Shown: positions 31,425 to 43,765 of the stretch, one piece after another
Numbering within the stretch: position 1 is the stretch's first letter
Layout of the letters: each line of letters starts with the position of its first letter
Assembly: GCA_030063045.1 (NCBI GenBank)
Contig: JAQSEB010000029.1
Span: forward strand, 1,488,001 to 1,552,000
Direction of reading: 5' to 3'
Length of the DNA: 64,000 nt
Origin: Pratylenchus scribneri
Lineage: Eukaryota; Nematoda; Chromadorea; Rhabditida; Pratylenchidae
Notes under the pieces: model-generated
The model's input: only the letters and a program-made list of their open reading frames with translations
Told to the model about the DNA's origin: nothing
Databases searched by the model: none
Translations under genes and position numbers: made by a program

Positions 31425-32085
31425 TATAACAAAATAATTATAATGGTTTAAGTAAGGTTTTGTCCAACATTCATAAACCAAATATACTCAAAATTGTATA
31501 GAGCTGGTCTAAACGCATTGAATGGTATATAATTTGTTATGGTTTGGTCAACAATTATTAAAGGGTATTAATTAAACGGTTTAAACCCATTTTGATTTGG
31601 TCAACAATTAAAGGGTATTAAACGATTTAAACCCATTTTGGTTTGGTCAACAATTATTAAAGGGTATTAATTAAACGGTTTAAACCCATTTTGATTTGGT
31701 CAACAATTAAAGGGTATTAAACGATTTAAACCCATTTTGGTTTGGTCAACAATTAAAGGGTATTAAACGGTTTAAACCAATTTTGGTTTGGTCAACAATT
31801 AAAGGGTATTAAACGGTTTAAACCAATTTTGGTTTGGTCAACAATTAAAGGGTATTAAATGGTTTAAACCCATTTTGGTTTGGTCAACAATTAAAGGGTA
31901 TTAAACGGTTTAAACCCATTATGGTTTGGTCAACAATTAAAGGGTATTAAACGGTTTAAACACTTTTGGTTTAATGGTTCAAAACTAAATTAGAAATGTT
32001 TAACCCAAACTAAAACATAATCCGATGATATGTCTTGACGAAATCCCTCCAATGAATATAAGATTTATTGGTCTATGACAAACAA
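31425..32085 (+). mobile_element. 46-mer element, copy 7 (about 9 units), upstream of parvin
   Basis: Left flank AAAATAATTATAATGGTTTA, GGTTTTGTCCAACATTCATA; right flank TTTAATGGTTCAAAACTAAA and ATTGGTCTATGACAAAC. Two of the units carry ATTATTAAAGGG and ATTAATTAAACGG insertions and alternate with normal ones, showing that a two-unit block was duplicated. Confidence 0.9.
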
Positions 32086-32956
32086 TTTAGCCTTATTAAA
32101 TATCTTCCAAACTAATTTTGAGAATAAAATGTAGGTTTAAAAGAAGCTTGGAAGGGAAATGAATCGATTTTATGGGCAGTTGCAGCAAATGGGAATGAAT
32201 GGGGAAGGTTTAGAATTGGAAGGAAAGAACATATGACGCTTCAGGGGAAAATGTATTTCCCCATATCATAAAGCAGCATATTATAAATCGATCCTTTTGG
32301 GCTTTGGCTATGCAATATGCATTGATCTTGATCCATCTTTCGATAGAAGAAAGTTGGTTTTGAGGGTTTAAAATGGAAGACTAGTATTAGTGTAGTGCTA
32401 GTGGATGAAAAGAAGAAGTGAATTAATGCCCTAATACATAATCAATTTCCAAAAATTCATAAATTTTAAATTATTTTTCAGAAGCTTGAAAACTCGAAAC
32501 AGCACACAATTTATTATCACCGATTTAGTACCAGGACCGTTTATTTTGGCCATATGCCATTTTAAAGCCTTAAATGTCTTCTAAAAATGGCTTAAATACT
32601 TTTTATAAGCTTAAAAAAACAAAGGATTTTTCGTCCTAAAATTGAAACATAAAACAATTTTTAAATTAAATTTCATTATATTAAAAAATATTAATTTCTA
32701 GAAAATACTTTGGCCTTTTTAATGGTAAATCGCTTTCGCAGTTTGGTTGTTCGTTGTTCCCTTGTTGAGCTACATGTGAAAATTTAATACGAGTACAGTA
32801 CTCAAACGACAGTACTCTACCCTCTACCCTTACTAGTTTATGAAAGAAATTTTAATGAATTTGCCTTAAGGCATAAATATTTATTTTCTTATAAAAAGGA
32901 TATATGGATAAAAATAAAGGTTTATTTTGGCCATTTGGCCCTGTCAAAATCCTTCA
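32086..32956. other. Region between parvin and the transporter gene, with a family B copy
   Basis: A family B foldback fragment lies at about 32540-32780 (ATATGCCATTTTAAAGCC, AATGGTAAATCGCTTTCGC, CCCTTGTTGAGCTACATG). The rest is AT-rich, with a short inverted pair GAGTACAGTACTC near 32790. No gene seen. Confidence 0.45.
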
Positions 32957-35900
32957 TTATCCATCGGTTGTTGTCCTTGTTCTTCCCATTTGTCTGCTTG
33001 GTCCCCTCTTCAATGCCGCCCAATCTTCGGCCTTGAATTGTTGCTCCAATTCCTCCAATGTTTTACCCCTGGTTTCTGGGAGGAATTGCCAAGTGAAAAT
33101 GGCCGACAAAAGTGAGGATAGGAGGAAGATGAGGAAAGTGGCCGGAATGCCAATCCAATCCATGACTATTGGAAGCAACAAGCCATGCGTGAATTTGGTC
33201 ATCCAAACGGCCACCGTGCAAAAACCCATGACTGAAAAAATGCCATTGAAGGGGTGATTGGGATTATGGTTGCTTAGAAAATAATATATGACCCAACTTT
33301 ACGCCATTTAAAATATCTAATCAAGGAGTGAACCAATATTGATTTTTATATCAAATTAAAGACTTGTGGTTAACAAATGAAATTAATTTATTTTAAATTG
33401 GTTCAGATTGATGAAGTAGTGCCCAAAAAACATTTAAATGACTTTTACTTAGAATTGCCTACTTTCCATGGGTTATTTACGCATAACTTTATCATTAAAC
33501 CATTTTAAATAAATTTTATATCATTTGATAGCCAAAAGTCTGCTCTTTATTTGATAATAAAAATCATTAAAATTGGTTCAGTCTTTGATAAGTTATTTTA
33601 AAAAACGTCAATTTAGCACAAAGATAAGTTAGGTTATTTTCCCTTTTGACTAACTGATTCCGCGTGCATGCAAAGGGAATATTTCGGCTAACATGAACCA
33701 AGTGGTGGTTGTCACGGAGCCTTGCATGAAAATGCAGAAAAGTAGCAACAGAAGGCACACAATTATGCCCTTGGCATTTCCGGATGGCAGAAACCAAGTT
33801 GAGAAAATGATCAGAAAATGGGAAAAGGCAGAGCCCAAAAAGCCCAATAGGAGCATTGGTCGTCGATTTATGTGACCAGCAAGCCAAAGGCCAAATGACA
33901 TCGAAAAGAGGGAGACAATCTAAAGGTTAATGGTGGCAATTTTTAGGAAATATTTAATTTACTGGAAAAGAATATTTAAAAGTCGAAATAATGGTTCAGG
34001 TTTACCCTAAACAGAGAAATCTTATACACAATAAATATATCTTATCAATTATGTTTTGGCCATTGGGTTTAACCAATCCTAACTTAGTTTTGCACCATAA
34101 ACCAAAAATGGTTTAAACCGTTTATACCCTTTAATTGTTGACCAAACCAAAATGGATTTAAACCGTCTAATACCCTTTAATTGTTGACCAAACCAAAATG
34201 GGTTTAAACCGTTCAATACCCTTTAATTGTTGACCAAACCAAAATGGGTTTAAACCGTTTAATACCCTTTAATTGTTGACCAAACCAAAATGGGTTTAAA
34301 CCGTTTAATACCCTTTAATTGATGACCAAATCAAAATGGGTTTAAACCGTTTAATACCCTTTAATTGATGACCAAATCAAAATGGGTTTAAACCGTTTAA
34401 TACCCTTTAATTGTTGACCAAATCAAAAAGGGTTTAAACCGTTTAATACCCTTTAATTGTTGACCAAACCAAAATGGGTTTAAACCGTTTAATACCCTTT
34501 AATTGTTGACCAAACCAAAATGGGTTTAAACCGTTTAATACCCTTTAATTGATGACCAAATCAAAATGGGTTTAAACCGTTTAATACCCTTTAATTGTTG
34601 ACCAAATCAAAAAGGGTTTAAACCGTTTAATACCCTTTAATTGTTGACCAAACCATAACAAATTATATACCATTCAATACGTCCATCTTGACCAGCTCTA
34701 TACAATTTGGGTATATTTGGTTAGGACAAACCCAAATTTAAACCATTGTAATTATTTTGGTTGATATACTTTTTTTCAACAAATTAAATATCAATCTTAT
34801 TTTTGCGAGCTCATCTTTTGCCTATGAAAATTGAATACTCACCCCGATGGCCACATTTACGATCATGGCTAATTGGGTTTCCATCCCGACTCGTTCCAAT
34901 ATTTCCGTTCCATAATACATTGGGGCGGCTACGCCAATTGCCTGTTGGCTGAATGCAATTCCCAGGCCAAGAAGGCAACAATTCCGCAGCCATCGACGAG
35001 AAATGAGAGCCCAAATGTCGATGTTTTCTTCAACTTTTTTGCCTTGATGCAATGCTTGGATAGTTTCCAATTCGGCTTCAGCCTCGCCAGGCAATGTTCG
35101 AATACGGCGAAGAATGGCCAAAGCTTTATCTGTCTTTCCAACCGAAACAAACCAACGGGGACTTTCGGGAATGAAGAAGAGGGAGGCGATGAGAAGGAAA
35201 ATGCCTGGAACCAAAGACAACCCATTCATCCAACGCCAAATGTCCATTCTTAAATGGAAAATTGGAAAGTTAAAATGGATTAATAAATTGATAGTACAGT
35301 ATTTAAGCTGAAAAAGATTATAACAACGAAATAATTATAATAGTTTAAGAAAGGGATTATTCTAGTACATTCCCAAACCCAAACTACCCAAAATTGGATA
35401 GAGCTGGTCAAAACGCATTGAATGATAAATAAAATTTGTTTTGGTTTGGTCAACAATTAAAGGGTATTCAACGGTTTAAACCCATTTTGATTTGGTCAAC
35501 AATTAAAAGGGTATTAAACGGTTTAAACCCATTTTGGTTTGGTCAACAATTAAAAGGGTATTAAACGGTTTAAACCCATTTTGGTTTGGTCAACAATTAA
35601 AAGGGTATTAAACGGTTTAAACCCATTTTGGTTTGGTCAACAATTAAAGGGTATTAAACGGTTTAAACCAATTTTGGCTTAATGGTTCAAAACTAATAAG
35701 CTAGAATCGGTTAAACCCAAACCAAATCATAATCAATGATGTATCTTGACGAGATTTCTCGATTTTGGGTATAAGATTTACAAGTCTGAGATAAATTTTT
35801 GAACCCTTTTTTTGACAAATTAAATATTTCCCAATTTTAATTTATTTAAACACTGACTTATCTGCCCAAATTGAGCCAAGAAGGGCGCCAACAACAAAAG

Positions 35901-37630
35901 CAAGCAACTGGCCGGTGACAATCAGCAATGTATTCAATGTGACAGTTTGAGCACGAATTTGAGCCGGTGCCAATTCGGCCAAAAGAATTGGTCCAACAGT
36001 GGAGAAACCACCGACGGAAAAGCCATTGAGAGCGCGGGCAGGTAAAAGCATCTAAAGGATTAATTTTTAGAAAGTGATTGGTTAAACTGACCGAAAAACT
36101 GGGCGCCAATGAAGCGCAAAGGCAGCCAACAATGAAAATGAGGCAAAGGCCACACATTGCTTTTCGCCTCCCAATTCCATCAGAAATTCGGCCCCAAACC
36201 AGTGATCCAAGAGCGGCACCGATTAGCAAAGAAGAAGTCAACAAGCCTTTGCACAAATCGTCTAATCCCAAATCTTCCATCATAAAATGAAGGGCATCGC
36301 TGATTATGCTAGTACTGTAGCCAAAAAGGAGGCCGCCTTGGGCACAGGCCCAGCAACTCAATCGCAGGAATAAAGGCAGGGAATATTGCTGAAAGATATA
36401 AGAATATATTTTGATGGGTCTGATTTAAATATTGTTATCGAGATTTTTTTAATGTTTTATAGGATAGGAATATTGTTCTTTTTCATTTAATGATAGATAG
36501 AAATCGAAAAAACATTTTTCTTAGTTAATCGAAAACACATTTTACTTAGCCATCGAAAACACATTTTACTTAGCAATCGAAAACACATTTTACTTAGCAC
36601 AAGAAAACACATTTTACTTAGCAATCGAAAACACATTTTACTTAGCAATCGAAAACACATTTACTTAGCAATCGAAAATACATTTTACTTAGCAATCGAA
36701 AACACATTTTTCTTAGTTCGAAAACACATTTTACTTAGCAATCGAAAACACATTTTTCTTAGTTAATCGAAAACACATTTTACTTAGCCATCGAAAACAC
36801 ATTTACTTAGCAATCGAAAATACATTTTACTTAGCAATCGAAAACACATTTTTCTTAGTTCGAAAACACATTTTACTTAGTTAATCGAAAACACATTTTA
36901 CTTAGCCATCGAAAACACATTTTACTTAGCAATCGAAAACACATTTTACTTAGCCATCGAAAAAAATTTTACTTAGTTAATCGAAAACACATTTTACTTA
37001 GCCATCGAAAACACATTTTACTTAGCAATCGAAAACACATTTTACTTAGCACAAGAAAACACATTTTACTTAGCAATCGAAAACACATTTTACTTAGCAA
37101 TCGAAAACACATTTACTTAGCAATCGAAAATACATTTTACTTAGCAATCGAAAACACATTTTTCTTAGTTCGAAAACACATTTTACTTAGCAATCGAAAA
37201 CACATTTTACTTAGCAATCGAAAACACATTTACTTAGCAATCGAAAATACATTTTACTTAGCAATCGAAAACACATTTTTCTTAGTTCGAAAACACATTT
37301 TACTTAGCAATCGAAAACACATTTTTCTTAGTTAATCGAAAACACATTTTACTTAGCCATCGAAAACACATTTTTCTTAGTTAATCGAAAACACATTTTA
37401 CTTAGTAATCGAATATTCCCGAATCTAAATCTACTTGAATAAAATAATTGTAAAATTAATCTGCATAATTAAAATCAATTCCACTTGATTTATGACAATT
37501 ATAATAACCAATTCTTGTTTAAAAAGTTTCAGCTAATATAATATGATTATAATTATGCAAATTTTACCTGTTGCTGATTTGATGGTTTCACTTGTTGCTG
37601 ATCCTCTTCCTCTCCTTTTGAACATTCCAT
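32957..37630 (-). CDS. MFS sugar-porter family transporter
   Basis: Six exons join in phase, 37568-37630, 36092-36388, 35858-36051, 34843-35248, 33655-33919 and 32957-33231, giving 499 aa with about 12 hydrophobic segments. Sugar-porter signatures are present: GGLLFGYSTS in TM1, GRISDGIGRRKAM (loop 2-3), PESPRWF (loop 6), SQQAIGVAAPMYYG in TM7 and the C-terminal PETRGKTLEELE. Family members move hexoses, pentoses or inositol, often with protons. In TM1 the usual FGYDTG motif reads FGYSTS, so the conserved Asp is absent. The short Glu/Gln-rich N-terminus is on its own exon, separated by a 1.2-kb intron filled by a 24-bp minisatellite. The TM10-TM11 junction crosses a MITE-bearing intron. It is head-to-head with galactose mutarotase. 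Substrate is not predictable from sequence alone. Confidence 0.92.
33285..33625. mobile_element. Palindromic MITE family A, copy e (transporter intron)
   Basis: Left CCAACTTTACGCCATTTAAA and AATCAAGGAGTGAACC; right GATAGCCAAAAGTCTGCTC, TTGGTTCAGTCTTTGATAAG and AAAACGTCAATTTAGC. Fills the intron between the last two transporter exons. Confidence 0.8.
33990..34765 (-). mobile_element. 46-mer element, copy 8 (about 12 units), in a transporter intron
   Basis: Left flank with GGTTCAGGTTTACCCTAAAC and CAATCCTAACTTAGTTTTG; right flank with CCATTCAATACGTCC and GGTATATTTGGTTAGGAC. Units with GATGACCAAATC and AAAAAGGG variants recur in the same order near 34320-34440 and 34545-34620, indicating block duplication. 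Confidence 0.9.
35330..35800 (+). mobile_element. 46-mer element, copy 9 (about 5 units), in a transporter intron
   Basis: Left flank AAATAATTATAATAGTTTAA, TTGGATAGAGCTGGTCAAAA; about five units, some with an extra A (TTAAAAGGGT); right flank TAATGGTTCAAAACTAATAA and GTCTGAGATAAATTTTTGAA. Confidence 0.9.
36500..37415. repeat. 24-bp minisatellite in the first transporter intron
   Basis: About 37 copies of ATCGAAAACACATTTTACTT plus AGCA, with variants (TTAGTTAATCG, AGCACAAG, TTTTTCTTAGTTCG). The variants recur in the same order in blocks of several units, so the array grew by multi-unit duplication. The GAAAACACAT word is shared with the arrays at 3.0 and 63.0 kb. Confidence 0.95.
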
Positions 37631-38203
37631 TTTGATTCCTTTCCAAGAATTAATCAGAGGCTTTCCCTAGGAATTTCAGATTGATAATTATGAATGAAAA
37701 GAATTAAAGTGAATAAATTGCCCAAAGGAGGAACAGCAATTATTTTATCTTATTTTTATCATAGCATTCATTCATCAGTCATAAATAACGCTTTTTCCTG
37801 TATTAATTGCCAAAATTCTTCCATTTCGGCCAATTATTATTTTTGCCATTTCAATTACAAAAATTTAACTCAAGAATAATAAAATTAATTGCTCGTTGCC
37901 CCGAAAGTATTATCAAAGCACAAATAAATCAATTACTTAATCAAAATAGCAAACAATGAACATTAAATTCCCCAATCTTTCAATTATTTTATTGCCTCCA
38001 CCAAAAATTCCCCGCTTTAATGCTCATTCATTAAAATTATTCTCGATGGGAAATGCGCAAATAAAAAACGCGTGGTCCTTCTTCCCTTTCCAATTTCCAT
38101 CATTTTTTCCCTAAAGTTAAATTCATTAAATTCATTCTTTTCCCATTTTTTTCAGTATAATAACCAATTCATCCATCCAATTTTAATTTTCCCAATTAAA
38201 AAA
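37631..38203. promoter_or_regulatory. Shared upstream region of transporter and galactose mutarotase
   Basis: 573 bp between two head-to-head start codons. A splice-acceptor-like T run ending TTTTTTTCAG lies at about 38153, 50 bases before the mutarotase ATG, and is a candidate trans-splice site. No specific transcription-factor sites can be assigned by eye. Confidence 0.5.
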
Positions 38204-39925
38204 ATGGCCTCCACCCATCCAATTCCTTTGCTCATCAAAATTGGCACATTCCTTGGCCAAGACGTGCTCCAATGCAAAATCGAATGCCCAAAATCCGGCG
38301 TCAGTTTGGATGTGATGAATTATGGCGCGGTAATTCGCGATTGGCAAATTCCAATGCCCGATGGGAGCCGACGATCCGTTGTGCTTGGCTTCGACAAATT
38401 TGAGCATTACCCAAAATATAGTCCATTTTTTGGTGCCATTGTTGGCCGAGTGGCAAATCGAATTGGTGGGTCAAAGTTTACCCTTGGCGGCCAAGAATAT
38501 TTGTTGCCTCCGAATGAAGGCAAAAATCATTTACACGGAGGACCGGCTTCATTTGGCAAAAGAGTTAAGCGTTAATTTTATTCCCATTGAATTTGCCAAT
38601 TTAAGCTTTGGCGAATTAAGCCACTTTCGATCAATTCCGTCCAGTTGGATTTGCACAGTGCGGATGGGGATGGAGGATATCCGGGAAATTTGAATGCAAC
38701 AGTTGTTTACAAATTAGATGGAAATCGGCTCACTATTGTAAGAATTCCATCCAATAAATAAATCATTTAAATTTTTAAAAATGCCAAAATTTTTCATCTG
38801 AAAAATGAGCATTTTTATGGCCATAAAAATTTGACCAAATAATTGAATTTTTAAAATAATTTACTTTGACCATGAGAGGCTAAAAAGCGTAATTCTTTTT
38901 GCAGAAATTTAATAATTTATTAAAGGAATTTGAAGCCGAATCGGACAAAGCAACACCAGTCAATTTGGTTCAACACAATTATTTCAATTTGGCCGGCCAT
39001 GGCGATATTCGCACTCATTCCCTGCAGATTTTGGCAGATTCCGTCAGTTTTTATCTATTTTTTGCTGCCAATTATGATTTCCATTTCCATTGAACCAAAA
39101 ATAGATATTTATAGTTGATGGTGGATCAATGGCCATATCTCAGCTTTAGGCAAAATAGAGAATTAATTTATGGCTCCTATTCGATTCAGCATGGTCCATT
39201 TATTTGGGAAAATGCTAAATCTAACCCGATTTATTTAATTTTAAAAATTTTAAACCGGTTTAAAGACTCGAAATTTCAATTGGTCATAACTTGTGTTCAA
39301 ATCGCTTACTTAAAACAATTTTACATTGAAATATTCTAAGCAAAACCGGCCTAATGAATCAATTTGGCCATAGATTGAGGCTATACGACAATCAGAACAT
39401 GTCAAAATCAGAATAGGCTACAACATCAACATAAATAAAAAATAAATCATTTAATCGGCCTTTCCAATTTCCATTCCCATTCATTCACAGTTCACCCCCA
39501 CAAGCCCGGATTTGATTCCAACCGGCTCCATTCAACCATTTGCCGGCACTGTGCTGGATTTTCGCGCACAAAAGAGTCTGCAGGGCATGGATGGTGCGCC
39601 CCTTTCACTTGACAACAATTTTGTGCTAAAAGAGTGCCGAAATGTTCGAGAGGAACCAGTGGCCGTGTTGACTGCCCCTGATCGATCACTTCGCCTTCGG
39701 CTTTGGACCGATCAACCTGGATTGCATGTTTACACCGGTGGTGGCATTTCCCTCGATGAGGAGGGCATTTTGGGCTTAAATGGACAAAGCTATCCTCGAT
39801 TCGGGGCAATTTGCTTGGAGGATCAGAATTTTCCGGATGCCATCAATCATCCGAATTTTCCTTCACCAATTATTCGACCAAATCAACCACCGTATCGGCA
39901 TTGGTGTCAAATTGAAATTGCCTAA
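38204..39925 (+). CDS. Galactose mutarotase (aldose 1-epimerase)
   Basis: Interconverts the alpha and beta anomers of galactose and other aldoses, the entry step of the Leloir pathway. Four exons join in phase: 38204-38563, 38606-38737, 38905-39042 and 39491-39925, giving 354 aa (family about 340). Catalytic and binding residues are visible: NHLHGGPASFGKR (His), VQHNYFNLAGHG (catalytic acid His) and FGAICLEDQNFPDAINHPNF (catalytic base Glu). Additional family matches are VVLGFDKFEHY, SPFFGAIVGRVANRI, DGDGGYPGNLNATVVYKLDG and DNNFVL. The ATG at 38204 is preferred over the in-frame 38072 one because an acceptor-like TTTTTCAG lies between them and the upstream 44 residues are not mutarotase-like. 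Divergent from the sugar-porter gene. Confidence 0.96.
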
Positions 39926-40045
39926 AGTGAGGAGTGCCATTTTTGATGATTTTGGTCCATCCATTTAATATTTGATAATATTCAATTTTACGGAATAAAT
40001 TTTTGAAATTGCCAAAGCCTAGAAGAGTACATAACGCGCCGAATT
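39926..40045. other. 3' end of the mutarotase gene
   Basis: Short AT-rich segment before the next repeat; GGAATAAATTT near 39990 is a plausible poly(A) signal region. Confidence 0.4.
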
Positions 40046-40735
40046 TAATTATAATGCTTTAAGTTGGGTTATGCTACATTCCCAAACCAAATATACCCAA
40101 AAATTGGATAGAGCTGGTCAAGACGCATTGAATGGTATATAATTTGTTATGGTTTGGTCAACAATTAAAGGGTATTAAACGGTTTAAACCCATTTTGGTT
40201 TGGTCAACAATTAAAGGGTATTAAACGGTTTAAACCCATTTTAGTTTGGTCAACAATTAAAGGGTATTAAACGGTTTAAACCCATTTTGGTTTGGTCAAC
40301 AATTAAAGGGTATTAAACGGTTTAAACCCATTTTGGTTTGGTCAACAATTAAAGGGTATTAAAAGGTTTAAACCCATTTTGGTTTGGTCAACAATTAAAG
40401 GGTATTAAACGGTTTAAACCCATTTTAGTTTGGTCAACAATTAAAGGGTATTAAACGGTTTAAACCCATTTTGGTTTGGTCAACAATTAAAGGGTATTAA
40501 ACGGTTTAAACCCATTTTGGTTTGGTCAACAATTAAAGGGTATTAAAAGGTTTAAACCCATTTTGGTTTGGTCAACAATTAAAGGGTATTAAACGGTTTA
40601 AACCCATTTTTGGTTTAATGGTTCAAAACTAAGTTAAAATTGGATGTAATAAATGATGCAATTTTATAAGAGATCTGTCCATTTAATATTAGGCTTATAT
40701 TTCCAGGACAAGCTTTTGAACCGCTACAATCTTTT
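40046..40735 (+). mobile_element. 46-mer element, copy 10 (about 10 units)
   Basis: Left flank AATTATAATGCTTTAAGTTG, CCAAACCAAATATACCC; right flank TTTAATGGTTCAAAACTAAG and GACAAGCTTTTGAACCGC. Inside, the variant pair TTTTAGTTTGG and AAAAGGTTTAAACC recurs with a 184-bp spacing (four units), a higher-order repeat. Confidence 0.92.
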
Positions 40736-41960
40736 CGACAATTCACTTTCCCTTTTTTACTTTCGCGCATTTCAAAATTATAGTTTTTTGCTTCTTTAAT
40801 TTTATTTCCTTACCCAAATTCACATTTTTATGTGCCAATTTTCCCTTCTTTCTCGAAAGTCATAAATGTGCATGAAAAGGCGGCAAAACGGTCAAAAAAG
40901 GGGAGAAAATGGTGGGAATTTTGTTTGACATCCATTAGCCTAAAATTCGGTGGCGGAAGCAAAATATGCCTTTGTCGGTAGTCAACCAAAATTGCACAAG
41001 CAAAATGGATTGAACAAGGAAATGACCGGCTAAACAAACAAACAAACTTTTTGGTGGAAATGGTGAATTATAGAGGAAACCGAAATTTGATTATTCGACC
41101 AAATTAGAAATGTAAAATTTAATTAAGTTAAAAATAAAGAAAATAAAAAATTATTTTTCCAAGAAAATATAAAGGAATTTTTTGTTCCATTATTTATATT
41201 TTTCTTCCCAATGCCTTGCCCCACATCAATTCATTTTGGTTTTGGGGCAATTGATTCCGCCAATCCTGCAATTATCATATCCCTCCACAAACCAATAGAA
41301 CGGAGAGAATTGAATTGAATGAATGAGAATGAATGAATGGAGTCTATCAATGAAAATGGCTGCCCCCATCCAAACCAAAACCAATCCAAATCCTTCCATC
41401 CATCCCAATTCTCCCATTCATCCTCCAATATCCCATCAAATCGAGGAAGGGAGAATGCGCGGAGGATGCGGGGATTTGGCGCAGTGCAGCGGAGCAAAGA
41501 AAGGAGAAAGGGCAAAATAACAATGGGTGGTGGGTAAGGTGTGGAATGGATATGTTTTGGGTGGTTTGGGTGGAGGATTTGTGATGAGGAAATGAAAATG
41601 ACACATTCGGTCGGTTGATCATCCACCAACAAATCTATAGCATTATATAGGCCAAAAGTAGTTCATCCATTCCATCCACAATTATAATAATAGTTGGGCC
41701 CAGGGGAAAATGTGGGGCCTTATATGGGAAGGTTGAAAGGGGGCTAATCCGACTAAAACACTGAAAAATGGAATGGGCCATTCATTCTCCTTCCCCATTC
41801 TTTCCATTATTTTCCAAAAACAAATCCTCTAATGGCCAACCATCATCATCAACATAGGCAGAAGCAGTCTAGTCTAGACATTTTGATGTGTGGAACAAAA
41901 AATGGCTTATAGTATTTAATTTGTCAAAAAAAACATTAAAAATATAATGAATAAAGAACA
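40736..41960. other. Gene-free region
   Basis: Simple-sequence rich: AATGAATGAATG near 41316 and CATCC/ATTC runs at 41390-41430 on the + strand. Overlapping open frames at 41226-41632 on both strands are Pro/Ser/His-rich and low complexity; none is supported as a gene. Confidence 0.4.
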
Positions 41961-43765
41961 CCAAACTTATTTATATAAGGGTTTGCCCTACATTCCCAAA
42001 CTAAATATATACCCAAAATTAGATAGAGCTGGTCAAGATTGACGCATTGAATGGTATATAATTTGTTATGGTTTGGTCAACAATTAAAGGGTATTAAACG
42101 GTTTAAACCCATTTTGGTTTGGTCAACAATTAAAGGGTATTAAACGGTTTAAACCCATTTTGATTTGGTCAACAATTAAAGGGTATTAAACGGTTTAAAC
42201 CCATTTTGGTTTGGTCAACAATTAAAGGGTATTAAACGGTTTAAACCCATTTTGGTTTGGTCAACAATTAAAGGGTATTAAACGGTTTAAACCCATTTTG
42301 GTTTGGTCAACAATTAAAGGGTATTAAACGGTTTAAACCCATTTTGGTTTGGTCAACAATTAAAGGGTATTAAACGGTTTAAACCCATTTTGGTTTGGTC
42401 AACAATTAAAGGGTATTAAACGGTTTAAACCTATTTTGGTTTGGTCAACAATTAAAGGGTATTAAACGGTTTAAACCCATTTTGGTTTGGTCAACAATTA
42501 AAGGGTATTAAACGGTTTAAACCCATTTTGGTTTGGTCAACAATTAAAGGGTATTAAACGGTTTAAACCCATTTTGGTTTGGTCAACAATTAAAGGGTAT
42601 TAAACGGTTTAAACCTATTTTGGTTTGGTCAACAATTAAAGGGTATTAAACGGTTTAAACCCATTTTGGTTTGGTCAACAATTAAAGGGTATTAAACGGT
42701 TTAAACCCATTTTGGTTTGGTCAACAATTAAAGGGTATTAAACGGTTTAAACCCATTTTGGTTTGGTCAACAATTAAAGGGTATTAAACGGTTTAAACCC
42801 ATTTTGGTTTGGTCAACAATTAAAGGGTATTAAACGGTTTAAACCCATTAAAGGGTATTAAACGGTTTAAACCCATTTTGGTTTGGTCAACAATTAAAGG
42901 GTATTAAACGGTTTAAACCTATTTTGGTTTGGTCAACAATTAAAGGGTATTAAACGGTTTAAACCCATTTTGGTTTGGTCAACAATTAAAGGGTATTAAA
43001 CGGTTTAAACCTATTTTGGTTTGGTCAACAATTAAAGGGTATTAAACGGTTTAAACCCATTTTGGTTTGGTCAACAATTAAAGGGTATTAAACGGTTTAA
43101 ACCCATTTTGGTTTGGTCAACAATTAAAGGGTATTAAACGGTTTAAACCTATTTTGGTTTGGTCAACAATTAAAGGGTATTAAACGGTTTAAACCCATTT
43201 TGGTTTGGTCAACAATTAAAGGGTATTAAACGGTTTAAACCTATTTTGGTTTGGTCAACAATTAAAGGGTATTAAACGGTTTAAACCCATTTTGGTTTGG
43301 TCAACAATTAAAGGGTATTAAACGGTTTAAACTCATTTTGGTTTGGTCAACAATTAAAGGGTATTAAACGGTTTAAACCCATTTTGGTTTGGTCAACAAT
43401 TAAAGGGTATTAAACGGTTTAAACCTATTTTGGTTTGGTCAACAATTAAAGGGTATTAAACGGTTTAAACCCATTTTGGTTTGGTCAACAATTAAAGGGT
43501 ATTAAACGGTTTAAACCCATTTTGGTTTGGTCAACAATTAAAGGGTATTAAACGGTTTAAACCCATTTTGGTTTGGTCAACAATTAAAGGGTATTAAACG
43601 GTTTAAACCCATTTTGGTTTGGTCAACAATTAAAGGGTATTAAACGGTTTAAACCCATTTTCGTTTAATGGTTCAAAACTAAATTAGAATTGGTTAAACC
43701 CAGGCCTAAACATAAGGTATAATGTTTGTTGGTCTAGGATAAACTTTCAAGCTGTTAAATTTTTT
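41961..43765 (+). mobile_element. 46-mer element, copy 11, expanded array of about 35 units
   Basis: The largest array: from about 42070 to 43665, units of exactly 46 bp (GGTTTGGTCAACAATTAAAG / GGTATTAAACGGTTTAAACC / CATTTT) that are almost identical. The most frequent variant is CCTATTTTGG for CCCATTTTGG, spaced irregularly. One unit near 42850 has a 23-bp deletion. Flanks are intact: GGTTTGCCCTACATTCCC on the left and GGTTCAAAACTAAATTAG, GGTCTAGGATAAACTTTC on the right. The homogeneity implies recent expansion or active homogenisation. Confidence 0.95.

Noticed and set aside
40828..41632. Several short frames on both strands
   Set aside because: His/Pro/Ser simple-sequence translations from ATTC and CATCC repeats.
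42070..43665. CRISPR-like array
   Set aside because: Units are contiguous without unique spacers, and the genome is eukaryotic.
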